From NCBI RefSeq assembly GCF_000739815.1, contig NZ_BBJJ01000057.1, forward strand, positions 1 to 45,679: DNA of 45,679 bases, given 5' to 3'. Shown here piece after piece: positions 33,673-41,803 of this stretch (position 1 is the first letter of the stretch; each line of letters opens with the position of its first letter). The DNA is from Paraburkholderia mimosarum LMG 23256 = NBRC 106338 (lineage in GTDB: Bacteria > Pseudomonadota > Gammaproteobacteria > Burkholderiales > Burkholderiaceae). The notes under the pieces are model-generated. The model had not been told where the DNA came from, ran no database searches, and saw nothing but the letters and a program-made list of their open reading frames with translations. The position numbers and the translations under genes were made by a program.

Positions 33673-34443
33673 CTATGCAGACGGGAGGATTCGGTTACCA
33701 AGCGCTCGTCGCATTGCATCGGCTTTGACGCGCTCGTCGGCCAGTGCCTTGTCAAGCGCTTCTGCTCGACCTTTCCAATAACGGCACTGCTCGGACATCT
33801 GCTGCCTCAGGTTGTCCGTCTGCATACGCATATGGTTTTCCAGTCCCGCCATGCGCTGAACCGCGCCGGTCAATGCATCAAGGCGCTGCACCAGTTCCGC
33901 CGTCCGTTGGTCATGCTCGGCGCGCTCCCGCTCGAGTTGCTGCGTGAGTTCCCGCACCTGCGCCTCCGCTGACATCGCGCGCACGCCAACGGTTGTGCAT
34001 TCGGCTTCATATCTCGCCATGCGAGCGTAGGCGTCGCGCAATGCCATCTCCGAGACCTCCACGCGCACGCGAAGGTCCATCATTTCGTCGCTTCGCTCAT
34101 CAGCCGGCAGCGGGCCGGGGCTGGCCGCCGGGGGTGGCGCGATCGGCTCCCCAGCCTCGCGCACATTACGCGACCGCGGCTCCGGCAATCCTGCCTCCCG
34201 AGCGCGACGGATAGCTTTTGACCAAGTCAGCCCCGACGGTCGCCGGCGAATCCCAACCGCTGATAGCATCCGTTCATAAAGCGTCTGGCCATACACCTGG
34301 CCAGTAGTGCGTGCAACGGCCGCGATAAACTGGTCGAGGAATTCGTTATTCTCGTGATGAGGTGCAGCCTCATTGGCGGACGTGGCTGCCGCAGCGATCG
34401 CCCGCCATTCGTCTGACGTAAAGGTAATGGCCGGCCGACCCAT
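33673..34443 (-). CDS. KfrA-like DNA-binding coiled-coil protein
   Basis: 256-residue protein. The N-terminal part (MGRPAITFTSDEWRAIAAAA, GLTWSKAIRRAREAG) is a likely helix-turn-helix DNA-binding domain. A long coiled coil follows (MMDLRVRVEVSEMALRDAYA, EVQVRELTQQLERERAEHDQR-like heptads), rich in Glu/Arg/Leu to the C terminus. This arrangement is that of plasmid KfrA proteins, autoregulators and partition accessories. The ATG at 34443 follows AAGGGA. Two palindromes and three 22-bp repeats lie directly upstream. It is transcribed toward the TniQ-like gene. The role in this island is unknown. Confidence 0.7.
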   Translation of the reverse strand: MGRPAITFTSDEWRAIAAAATSANEAAPHHENNEFLDQFIAAVARTTGQVYGQTLYERMLSAVGIRRRPSGLTWSKAIRRAREAGLPEPRSRNVREAGEPIAPPPAASPGPLPADERSDEMMDLRVRVEVSEMALRDAYARMARYEAECTTVGVRAMSAEAQVRELTQQLERERAEHDQRTAELVQRLDALTGAVQRMAGLENHMRMQTDNLRQQMSEQCRYWKGRAEALDKALADERVKADAMRRALGNRILPSA

Positions 34444-34461
34444 AGAGCGGTCCCTTGAACG

Positions 34462-34495
34462 AAACCTGGTTTACTATACAAACCCACCTGGGTTT
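34462..34495. promoter_or_regulatory. two palindromes upstream of the KfrA-like gene
   Basis: AAACCTGGTTT (34462-34472, 5-1-5) and AAACCCACCTGGGTTT (34480-34495, 7-2-7) are both perfect inverted repeats. A TATAGT -10-like sequence lies between them on the minus strand. This arrangement resembles an autoregulated promoter. Confidence 0.5.
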
Positions 34496-34518
34496 GGGTG
34501 AGATCATCAAGTTTGTCC

Positions 34519-34627
34519 ACGTAATTCGTGTCGAAACTCGCAGGTCGACGGCCTTTGCCGACGGAATTCATGTCGGAATTCGGGGTTGCGACCGAGCGAC
34601 CCTCGACGCAATTCGTGTTGGAAATCG
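34519..34627. repeat. three spaced 22-bp direct repeats (iteron-like)
   Basis: Copies at 34519-34540, 34561-34582 and 34606-34627 share ACGnAATTCrTGTyGrAA, followed by a conserved TCG. Spacing start-to-start is 42 and 45 bases, about four helical turns. They could be KfrA-type iterons or transposase-binding sites of a transposon end. A poorer fourth match follows at about 34635. Confidence 0.7.
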
Positions 34628-34929
34628 GATCCCGGAATTCCGCAACGATTTGTGAGGGATATCCGATACACATTACGTAGGCGGGCTCGGAACCCTTTAC
34701 GCTGGATCCGCGGCTGTTTGGCCAGCCGACGCGGTGAGCCTGATGTCGATGGCAGGCGGAAGACCACGCCCCGCGATCAGATGTCAAGGTTCGCGATGTG
34801 CATGCTGGCGGTCAAGGCGCTCTCCAGACATCGAAGCTAAAAAGCACGATCGTTCTAAAATGCGATAATGTTAATTATGTTAAATACAGTATTGCAGGCA
34901 CCGGCGGACAGCCGGACCCGTTGGTTCAA
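34628..34929. other. region between iteron-like repeats and intron end
   Basis: No gene seen. An AT-rich segment near 34860-34895 contains ATAAT-N4-ATTAT. The minus-strand sequence following the intron end does not encode the rest of TniB, so the intron's downstream exon here is unrelated to TniB. Confidence 0.4.
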
Positions 34930-35001
34930 TCGCGGTAGGGATGCCCGTTACCGGACACCCCCCGCACAGATCCCAGCGGGCCCAATTCGGGCACTGGGCT
35001 C
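34930..35001 (-). ncRNA. group II intron domains V and VI (3' end of an intron remnant)
   Basis: Directly after the stop codon of the reverse transcriptase part, the minus strand has GAGCCCAG ... CTGGGATC (34969-35001) forming the short bulged hairpin of domain V with its AGC triad. A G-rich hairpin (GGGGTGTCCG ... CGGGCATCCC, to about 34940) follows, fitting domain VI. The presumed 3' splice site is near 34930. The 5' domains (I-III) are missing, so it cannot self-splice. It shows that the intron's 3' end is complete although most of the intron is deleted. Confidence 0.7.
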
Positions 35002-35964
35002 CTACCTCGGGTGTTTGACGGCAAAGCGCTGGTCGGGCCACGGATGAAGGATTCGAGGTCGTGGGAGCCAGGTGTTCGCGATCCGCGTTATTCGCTCCCA
35101 CGTCATCGCGTCCTTCTGGCTGCGACGCTTCAACGTGCGCCGCCAGAGGTTAACAACGTGGTGACGAAACGCGCCGAGCGCGCGCGAGTTGGTAGGTACC
35201 GCGTGATACGCAAAGTACCCGCGCACCACCTGCCTTAGCCATTTTCCTTGCACGGGTATCGGGTCGTGCATACGCCTCCGAAGCACCTCCTTGACCTGCC
35301 TGAGTTTCTCCCGCATGCGGTCGCCACGAGTCTTCCGTTGAAGCTGGAAGGCACCGCGACGAGACTTGCCGCAGATAAATATGAAACCCAAAAAGGTGAA
35401 GGTCTCCGGCCGTCCAAGACCACGACTTTGGCGGTTTGCCGCTGCATAGCGGCCAAATTCCGGTAGCCTCGTCTTGTCCGGGTGAAGCGCAAGCGCGACC
35501 AGCCATTTCCACTCCCGGAACGTCAGATCTTGCGCCTCATCAATCAGTAGTACGACATAATTTAGTTGCGCGTTGTTGGCAATTGCAATGAGGCGTTGCT
35601 TGCACAGGTGGATCCCTTCGACTTTTTTCGGCGGTTTCGTCGGATGGGCGAATTCGAAGCGCGAGGCGAGCAACAGCTGATGCCAAAATCCCGCTTCGCT
35701 TGTCTGGCTATCCGGACGACGATTCCACACCACCAGTGGCACCACGGCCTTGAAGCGTTCCTGCAATTCGTTTGCAACGTACCACTGCACACAGCGGGAC
35801 TTGCCGAGGCGTGACGCGCCATAGATATAGCCTCCAGGGCACTGCTGATCGATCCATTCGCCGATCTGCCCGATCATTTCGTGCATGGGCGGCGTATACA
35901 CCGCGTATTGCTTCGTCACGATGCAGTGCCGCGGATCGATGTGCTCCGGCAGTGAAAACGGCAT
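35002..35964 (-). CDS. in-frame chimera: TniB/TnsC-like AAA domain fused to group II intron reverse transcriptase C terminus
   Basis: 320-residue open frame. Residues 1 to about 155 are a TniB/TnsC transposition ATPase: Walker A YGASRLGKS (about 48-56) and Walker B VVLLIDEAQDLTFREW (about 137-152). Near residue 155-160 (about 35490-35500) the sequence switches without a stop to a group II intron maturase. The RT part has LHPDKTRLPEFGRYAA, PETFTFLGFIFICG, WLRQVVRGYFAYHAVPTNSR and WLPRPRILHPWPDQRFAVKHP, the thumb and C-terminal maturase segments. The RT active site (YADD) is lost, and so is the C-terminal half of TniB. It starts at ATG 35964 with AGGTGA upstream and follows the small gene within the transposon operon. 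Both functions are probably lost. Confidence 0.85.
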   Translation of the reverse strand: MPFSLPEHIDPRHCIVTKQYAVYTPPMHEMIGQIGEWIDQQCPGGYIYGASRLGKSRCVQWYVANELQERFKAVVPLVVWNRRPDSQTSEAGFWHQLLLASRFEFAHPTKPPKKVEGIHLCKQRLIAIANNAQLNYVVLLIDEAQDLTFREWKWLVALALHPDKTRLPEFGRYAAANRQSRGLGRPETFTFLGFIFICGKSRRGAFQLQRKTRGDRMREKLRQVKEVLRRRMHDPIPVQGKWLRQVVRGYFAYHAVPTNSRALGAFRHHVVNLWRRTLKRRSQKDAMTWERITRIANTWLPRPRILHPWPDQRFAVKHPR

Positions 35965-35967
35965 GGC

Positions 35968-36441
35968 TCACCTCGACTGCGCCATTCGACGTGGCGGCAA
36001 ACTAGAACCCGCCGGAGGTTTCGGCTGGTGTGCGGCGTCAGACTGCGCGAGACGGGACGTCCGTTCCTGCGCCACCCCCTTGCCGCGGTCCGAAGAAGTT
36101 CTGCCCTCCTCGGCCAGCGACATTGCCGCATCGAGCATGGCGGCCCCGATTGATGAATCGACTCCTGCTGCCAGAATGCGCCGTGCCTCAAGGTAGCCAG
36201 GATGGACCGGCAAGCGATTGTGGGCCTGACTCTCCACGTAGCGCATGAAGACATCGATGGCGTCGGCGCCTGCCGGGATCACAAAGTGTCCGCGAGCACA
36301 CGCCTGACAAATGGCGGCACGCAGCGACAGGCTGTGCGGTGACATGTTCCAGGGCGGTGCCGCACGCAGTACTCCAAGTGCCATGCCGTTCAGGGTGGAG
36401 GCAAGCGCCACCCGGCAGTCGTCCTCCTTGTGGCAGACCAC
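35968..36441 (-). CDS. small protein between tniA and tniB, function unknown
   Basis: 157-residue frame starting at a GTG immediately after the tniA stop and ending 3 bases before the tniB ATG, so all three are translated in series. It has Cys/His pairs (HKEDDC near the start; CQACARGHFV) that could bind zinc. The C-terminal third is low-complexity (SSLPPRRMAQSR). An alanine-rich helix (AAMLDAAMSLAEEG) lies in between. No known family recognised; its position suggests an accessory factor of this transposon group. Confidence 0.55.
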   Translation of the reverse strand: MVCHKEDDCRVALASTLNGMALGVLRAAPPWNMSPHSLSLRAAICQACARGHFVIPAGADAIDVFMRYVESQAHNRLPVHPGYLEARRILAAGVDSSIGAAMLDAAMSLAEEGRTSSDRGKGVAQERTSRLAQSDAAHQPKPPAGSSLPPRRMAQSR

Positions 36442-38033
36442 TCAGATCTCCGATCCCACCAGGTAGTGCCGGTTATGTAGCACCTCGTTCGTGTAACGGC
36501 CGTAATAGAATTCGACGAACGGGGCGCGCCCGGTCTCGGCGCCGCCGCGGACGACGCAGCGTTTGCGGATGCTGAATAGCGCGTCTACGACAGCCGGGTC
36601 GGCTCGGCGCAAGGTTTGCTGCGAATGCTGATACAGGAACTTCGCGTACGCGAGCGGCGTGCGGTTGCCAATGCCGCTGTGCGGTGTCGCGTTGTAGTTA
36701 GCGATAAGCACGTCCAACAGCTCTTCGGCATACTCGTACTGGAATCGGCTCGCGAGGGCAACCTCCTCCGGCTGCCGGCCCCTGCGGTCCTGAGGCTTGC
36801 CGCCAGTGGTGTTGGATAAACGCTGAAATCCCTGTCCGGCCAGATTGCGGAAAAACGCCTCGATGAACGGGCGGTCATCCTTGCTTCGTCGTTTGGAGAA
36901 CGATGTCTTCGGGTCCAGTAGGTCTTCGGGTCCAGTAGCGCCGAGCCGACGCTGTCGCGCAGCGCATCCCGCACGTGCTGACAAGTCTCGGCAAGCGCAC
37001 CATCTACGCTGGTCTCGTCCCAGCACAGCCCGACGAAATCGTTACCCAGAGCGGAAAGAAGCCCCGCTTCAGGCAGGTACGGCGTATCGCAAAAACTGAC
37101 CGGACGCAGGCACCATCTGCCCAATGCCCGCTTCAGCGCGCGCAGGACGTCATCTTTCGATACTTCCCGTCTCACACTAAAGTAGTACCCGAGCACCGCG
37201 CGCGAAACGACCTCGATGATTACGACGACCCAGAGGCGATGTACGATCTTCTCCCGAAAGCCGCCCCCCATGAGGGGAAGCGACACGCAGAAACGTCCGT
37301 CCAGCTTGCGCGCGTCCATCTCGACGCGTTGCATGAACCTCAGCACCGGGCGGCAAGCTCCGTCCCCGGTCTTCAGCTTCAAAGCCAAATTTGGTCCACC
37401 GGTCGACGCAGCCAGCGCCCTTGGGTTGGCCGACAGCACCTTGTCGATATACCGACAGATTGAAGAGTAGCCAAGACTCGCCGTACTGAACGGCCAATCA
37501 TTTCGCGCTTCATACCCAAAGCTACGCAACTGGTCCAGAAACCACGCGCAATGACGCCTTCTCGACTGCTTAGTTTCGACTAGTCGCTTGGCTGAGGCAC
37601 TCGCGAGGATACGCGCCTCAAATGCCTGACGAAGCGCCGGCTGGCAGTCGAGCAGCGCCTGCATCGCGCCCGCAGCGCCGCGGCCGAACTGGTCGACATG
37701 GACCTTCCTGCTACGACGGTACGGCGTGACTCGGAGCCATGGTACAAGCCCGCGCCATCCAAAAGGACGTCCGTCGGGATGCGGCTGAAGGCAGCGCTCC
37801 CGGATGAGGCGATACACCTGTTTTGCGCCAAGTGACGTCAACCGCCTGATGCTTTCGGCCGAGGCACCAGACAGATACAGCGAAACCGCCCGCTTTCTCG
37901 CAAGATACAGGACGCGTCTGTCACCAGTAAGTGCTCCCTCGTCCGGGGTTGCCCACTGGGAGGTGTTGACGGTTCGCCCGTCTATCATTCGGCGTGACCA
38001 GGGGGAATTGTTGTCGTCAATGCCCTCTTCCAT
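36442..38033 (-). pseudogene. TniA-type DDE transposase, frameshifted by a 17-bp tandem duplication
   Basis: The N-terminal frame begins at ATG 38033 (GGAGACG upstream) and includes helix-turn-helix elements (SAESIRRLTSLGAKQVYRLI). The integrase core follows, with the first Asp in RVEMDARKLDGRF and a second candidate Asp in WDETSVDGALAE. It then breaks at LLDPKT. The remaining frame restores coding from 'LLDPKTSFSKRRSKDD' onward and carries the catalytic Glu in RPFIEAFFRNLAG and the Mu-type C-terminal beta-barrel region (FVEFYYGRYTNEV). The cause is a perfect 17-base tandem duplication (36905-36938); removing one copy rejoins the frames. The frameshifted product lacks the third catalytic residue, so this transposase is inactive. 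It heads the tniA-orf-tniB unit. Confidence 0.9.
36905..36938. repeat. 17-bp tandem duplication inside tniA
   Basis: GTCTTCGGGTCCAGTAG occurs twice head to tail (36905-36921 and 36922-36938). Being 17 bases, it shifts the reading frame. The copies are identical, which suggests a recent event. Confidence 0.95.
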
Positions 38034-38135
38034 GGAACGTCTCCAAGACGGGCCGATCGCCCAACGGGGCGATGCTTATAAACCATAGGGCATCTACGGG
38101 AGAAATCGCACGGCGAGCATACGAGAAACGTTGGC

Positions 38136-38371
38136 GAAGATACAAAATTGCTTCGAATGTTCGCCGAAGGAACAAAATGGTGCAGAATTTCGCGACGTAA
38201 ATTTGTTCCCGCAGGCCCGGACTGCGGCGCTTCCACCGCCATGTCACGGATACAAAATTGTGCAAACCAACGATTGATGTCGGTAATTAGTCGTGCAGAA
38301 TATTTGGACGTTGGCGGCGGAACACCTTAGCGGAGCCTTAAGGCCTTGGGTTTGCGGACAAAATATTCTTC
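38136..38371. repeat. transposon end with five imperfect ~20-bp repeats
   Basis: Copies at about 38136, 38166, 38245, 38282 and 38353 share ACAAAATTGTGCAGAA in whole or part. They lie just upstream of tniA on the tniA side. Arrays of 20-22-bp transposase-binding sites mark the ends of Tn7/Tn5053-like elements. The exact terminus is not certain; TGT-like ends exist near 38322 and 38359 on the minus strand. No matching array was recognised at the other side. Confidence 0.65.
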
Positions 38372-38435
38372 TAAAGGACGGGAAATAGCGGTCGATATGT
38401 GCGATCGTCACACACGCGTGCGCAGTCCGCATGCC

Positions 38436-41084
38436 TTATCCACCTCTTAACGCTTCCAGGTCTGGCCGTGTCGACAGCTTCTGAATCAGACCGATCGCAA
38501 GTGCGCCGCACACCAGGCCGGTAACGGCGGTTGACGCGAGATAAAGCCACGGTATAGAAAGCGCTTCTGGCGGCGGATCAAACACGCCTGCCAGTATGGC
38601 GACCAGCACGCCCGCGATGCCGGCTCCGGCGCCGAGTCCCAGCACAGCGCCAGCGATGATGACAAACAGTCCCTCGACCCACAGGAAACTGCCCACCTGC
38701 GACCGCTTCGCGCCGAGCGCCGAGAGGATTGTGAAGCTGCGCCGGCGTTCCGCAAGACCCAGTCCCAGCACGAGTCCTGTCACGCCGGCGATCATCAGCA
38801 CCGAAAAACCGAGCTCGAGCTGCGTAAGGCCGGCAAGATCCACCGCGGTCAGGCTGGAACCAATGAGGGCGTGCGTCTCGCCGAGGGTCGTGACTTTCAG
38901 CCCCGGCGCACCGGCCGTCAAGCGGAGTGCGGCTCGGGCGACGCTGTCCGCGTCGGTCGGCGCGCGGACAAGGACGACTTCGGCAGCGTCGGAGCCCGTG
39001 TGCTGTGCGATGTACGCCGCATTCGCGACGAGAAATGAATCTTTCGGTGCGGTCGGAAACTCGCGCGCAACCCCAACGAAACGAAATGGGACCACGTGGT
39101 ATTGGTGATCAACGACATTCTGCAGTCGCAGATTCACCCGGTCACCAGGCCTGAGCTCGTAGTCCGCGACGGTTTCGTCGGAGACAAGCACGCCGTCTGG
39201 CGTGCTGGCCAGCATCGCCAGTGTCTTCGCTGCGTCGTGGTTCGCGAAGTAGGCATTGGAGAGCGTCGTCGCGCGGCTGACCTGCATCGGATCGATACCG
39301 AACAGGTCTTGCAGGTCCGCCCCAACGTATGCGTAGCGGTGCATGAGCGGCTCCGCTGCCACCACGCCTGCGGTCGCGCGCAATCGCGCCAGCAACGCGC
39401 CCGCAGGATGCCCGGTGCTGCCCGTCACGGTCACGTCGGCGCCATTGGTTAATTCTGCATCGACATGTGACTGGGCGCTGTATGTCGCGTCGAAGATTGC
39501 CGTCGTGGCAGCGAACGCGAATGCCAGCGAGACAAGGGCGACGCCGCGTGCGATGCGGTCCCGCTGACGCGACAGGGAAGCCGCGATCAGTGGAGCGAGG
39601 CCGCGCGCCAACGGTGCGATGACCGATGCGAGCCTGCGCTGCCCTTGATGAAGTATGAAGCGCACGAGACGGATCCACAGCAGGCTGGCTCCAATCCACA
39701 GGCACAGCGGCGCAATGAACGCATCGTAATGAATGACCGTCTGCTGCACGCCTTCGGGTGCGAGGACAAGCTCATATCCGCTACGGGCCACGCTGACGAA
39801 CACAGCGACGCCGATCGCCAGCAGCACGCAATCCAGGGAAAGCCGCTGCCACAGCGGCACTGCGCGGGGACTCGCGCCGGTGCGCGCGGCCAGGACCGTC
39901 GAACCGGCCGCATAGCGCCATGCCGGCAACAGAAATGCGGCCGCCGCCGCGACCAGACCGACCAGCGCGGCACCGGCAAACCACGGCAGCACGAGCCGAA
40001 GGTTGGTCAAGCCCCACCCGGCCGTCGCGACCACGACAGCGAGCGCCAGCCCCCCAAGCACGCCCAGCGTTCCCATCACCGCCGCCTCAAGCCACGCGAG
40101 CCGCAAGATCTGCAGGATCGACGCGCCGCGCAGGCGCAGCAACGCCTGATCGCGAATCCTGCGTTGCATGCCAGCGTCCGCCACGGCGAGCGTCACGAGC
40201 AATGCGAGTATCACGCCGGGCCCGCCGAGGAACAGAAACAGCACCCTCGCGTACAGCGCGTCGGATCGCACGCTGTCGAGCCGCGCGGCGAGGTTGTTTG
40301 CGACTGCGGCCTGGCCTGCCGCACGCACTTCGAAGTTGTTCGCGGCACGTTGCACGTCGATGTACGCGGTGACGGGATCTGACGCGAGCCGCTCATGGGC
40401 CATGCGCACATGCAACTCTGTCGTCGCCGTGTCCGGACGTGCCGCGCGCTGCACATCGAACATACGGTGCCACGCGTTGGACGGCATCACCAGCACATTG
40501 TCGGGCGGTGCCTGGGGCGCAAGGCCCTTCGGCATCGCGATCGCCTGGAACATGGCGTCCTCGTTCGGCAATGCGATCACGCCGGCCACCTTGACGTCCA
40601 CCGGCGGGGCAGACACGCGCATGATCGTGACGGTATCGCCGGGCGACACGTGCAGGTTCGCCGCGGTCTGCGCGAGAATCAGCACGCCGTCCCACGCGCC
40701 GAGTAATGGCTGGATCTGCCCGGGGAAAAGGGACGCGTAGCGTGGTTCCACACCCAGCACCTTGCCGGGCCCGGCCGTCTGCGTGGTGTCGCCCGTCGTC
40801 GCGGCGAACCCGGCGGTGTCCGCATATTCGACCGGCTGCAGCGCGGTATACGGCGTCGCTGCGCCGACTGCAGCGATCAGCGCGGATACGTCCACGCCGG
40901 GCGCCACCTGGATCTGCCAGTCGACAGGGACACCGGCCGTCGCCCGCCGCGTCATGCTTTCCGCTGACGACACGACAAATCCGCCGAGCGTGGCGAGCAG
41001 GCCGACAGTCAGGGTCAGGCCGATCAGCGCACCGAGCACCCGGCCCGCGCGCCCGGAGAAGATGAATCTGAGCCAGAGCGCCAT
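38436..41084 (-). CDS. ABC transporter permease, FtsX/MacB-like, large
   Basis: About 882-residue membrane protein with an N-terminal helix (GALIGLTLTVGLLATLGGFVV), a large periplasmic MacB-like core domain, and a mid-section with several helices (LFLFLGGPGVILALLVTLAVA; VLGGLALAVVVATAGWGL). A second periplasmic block follows, then the C-terminal FtsX domain (LELGFSVLMIAGVTGLVLGLGLAERR; SFLWVEGLFVIIAGAVLGLGAGAG). This duplicated layout is typical of exporter permeases for lipoproteins or lipids. The ATG at 41084 overlaps the preceding ATPase gene's stop (TAATG). It is the last gene of a four-gene operon with two ATPases and a lipoprotein. Substrate unknown. Confidence 0.88.
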   Translation of the reverse strand: MALWLRFIFSGRAGRVLGALIGLTLTVGLLATLGGFVVSSAESMTRRATAGVPVDWQIQVAPGVDVSALIAAVGAATPYTALQPVEYADTAGFAATTGDTTQTAGPGKVLGVEPRYASLFPGQIQPLLGAWDGVLILAQTAANLHVSPGDTVTIMRVSAPPVDVKVAGVIALPNEDAMFQAIAMPKGLAPQAPPDNVLVMPSNAWHRMFDVQRAARPDTATTELHVRMAHERLASDPVTAYIDVQRAANNFEVRAAGQAAVANNLAARLDSVRSDALYARVLFLFLGGPGVILALLVTLAVADAGMQRRIRDQALLRLRGASILQILRLAWLEAAVMGTLGVLGGLALAVVVATAGWGLTNLRLVLPWFAGAALVGLVAAAAAFLLPAWRYAAGSTVLAARTGASPRAVPLWQRLSLDCVLLAIGVAVFVSVARSGYELVLAPEGVQQTVIHYDAFIAPLCLWIGASLLWIRLVRFILHQGQRRLASVIAPLARGLAPLIAASLSRQRDRIARGVALVSLAFAFAATTAIFDATYSAQSHVDAELTNGADVTVTGSTGHPAGALLARLRATAGVVAAEPLMHRYAYVGADLQDLFGIDPMQVSRATTLSNAYFANHDAAKTLAMLASTPDGVLVSDETVADYELRPGDRVNLRLQNVVDHQYHVVPFRFVGVAREFPTAPKDSFLVANAAYIAQHTGSDAAEVVLVRAPTDADSVARAALRLTAGAPGLKVTTLGETHALIGSSLTAVDLAGLTQLELGFSVLMIAGVTGLVLGLGLAERRRSFTILSALGAKRSQVGSFLWVEGLFVIIAGAVLGLGAGAGIAGVLVAILAGVFDPPPEALSIPWLYLASTAVTGLVCGALAIGLIQKLSTRPDLEALRGG

Positions 41085-41803
41085 TACCGCCGCTCCGCGG
41101 AACTGGCGTCCGGCCCGGAGGCGGTTCCGGTGTGTGCCGTCCCGACGTTCGGCGCATGCAAACGGCCATGATCCATCTGCCATGTCATGCGCATCCGTCG
41201 TGCAATCGACGAATCGTGCGTGCAAACGACGAGTGCCGCTCCCGTCGGCTCCGTCGCCGCGAGCAGCGCATCGATCGTCTCTTCCGCTGTCCGCTGATCG
41301 AGCTGTCCGGTCGGCTCGTCGGCCAGAATGAGTCGCGGTCGCGTCACGATCGCACGGGCAACCGCTACGCGCTGCGCCTGGCCACCCGACAGCTCATCAG
41401 GGAGTTTGTCGGCAACCGGGTCGAGTCCCACGGTGCGCAGCGCGCGCAATGCGTTCTCCCGTGCGAACGTCACCGCGCCGGCGAGCCGCAGCGGGAGCTC
41501 GACATTCTCCACGACGCTCAGCGTCGGCACGAGACTGGGCGCCTGGAACACGACACCGATGCGCGTCGGACGAAGCGTGCCCGAAATGCCCAACGCCGGC
41601 CACGCGAGCTCGCCGCTCGTCGGCGCATCGAGGTCGGCCATCAGATGGAGCAGTGTCGACTTGCCGCTCCCGGAGGGGCCGACAATCGCAATGCGGTCGC
41701 CGCCGCAAACGACGAATGAAGCCGGGTAAAGCGCATCCACCCGGGCAATGCCGGTCTGGAAACGCCGTGCCACATCGTTGCCGCGGACGAACACCTCAGG
41801 CAT
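41084..41803 (-). CDS. ABC transporter ATP-binding protein (second ATPase of the operon)
   Basis: 239-residue MacB/LolD-like ATPase. Walker A is GPSGSGKST, the Q loop VFQAPSLVPTL, the signature LSGGQAQRVAVARA, Walker B LILADEPTGQLD, and the switch His in VVCTHDSS. The ATG at 41803 overlaps the end of the first ATPase gene by 8 bases and has GGGAG upstream; the longer upstream frame lies within that gene. It pairs with the other ATPase for the large permease, so the complex may use an ATPase heterodimer. Confidence 0.9.
   Translation of the reverse strand: MPEVFVRGNDVARRFQTGIARVDALYPASFVVCGGDRIAIVGPSGSGKSTLLHLMADLDAPTSGELAWPALGISGTLRPTRIGVVFQAPSLVPTLSVVENVELPLRLAGAVTFARENALRALRTVGLDPVADKLPDELSGGQAQRVAVARAIVTRPRLILADEPTGQLDQRTAEETIDALLAATEPTGAALVVCTHDSSIARRMRMTWQMDHGRLHAPNVGTAHTGTASGPDASSAERR

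Noticed and set aside
34519..34627. The three 22-bp repeats as the missing second end of the tniA transposon
   Set aside because: Their sequence only weakly resembles the repeats at 38.1-38.4 kb, and no inverted copy of that consensus is evident.
34507..34767. Minus-strand frame with repeated 'FRHELR'-like peptides
   Set aside because: The peptide repeats are just translation of the three 22-bp DNA repeats; no ribosome site.
36585..36890. Ser/Arg-rich C-terminal extension of the first TniA frame
   Set aside because: It is the shifted frame after the 17-bp duplication, not a real protein end.
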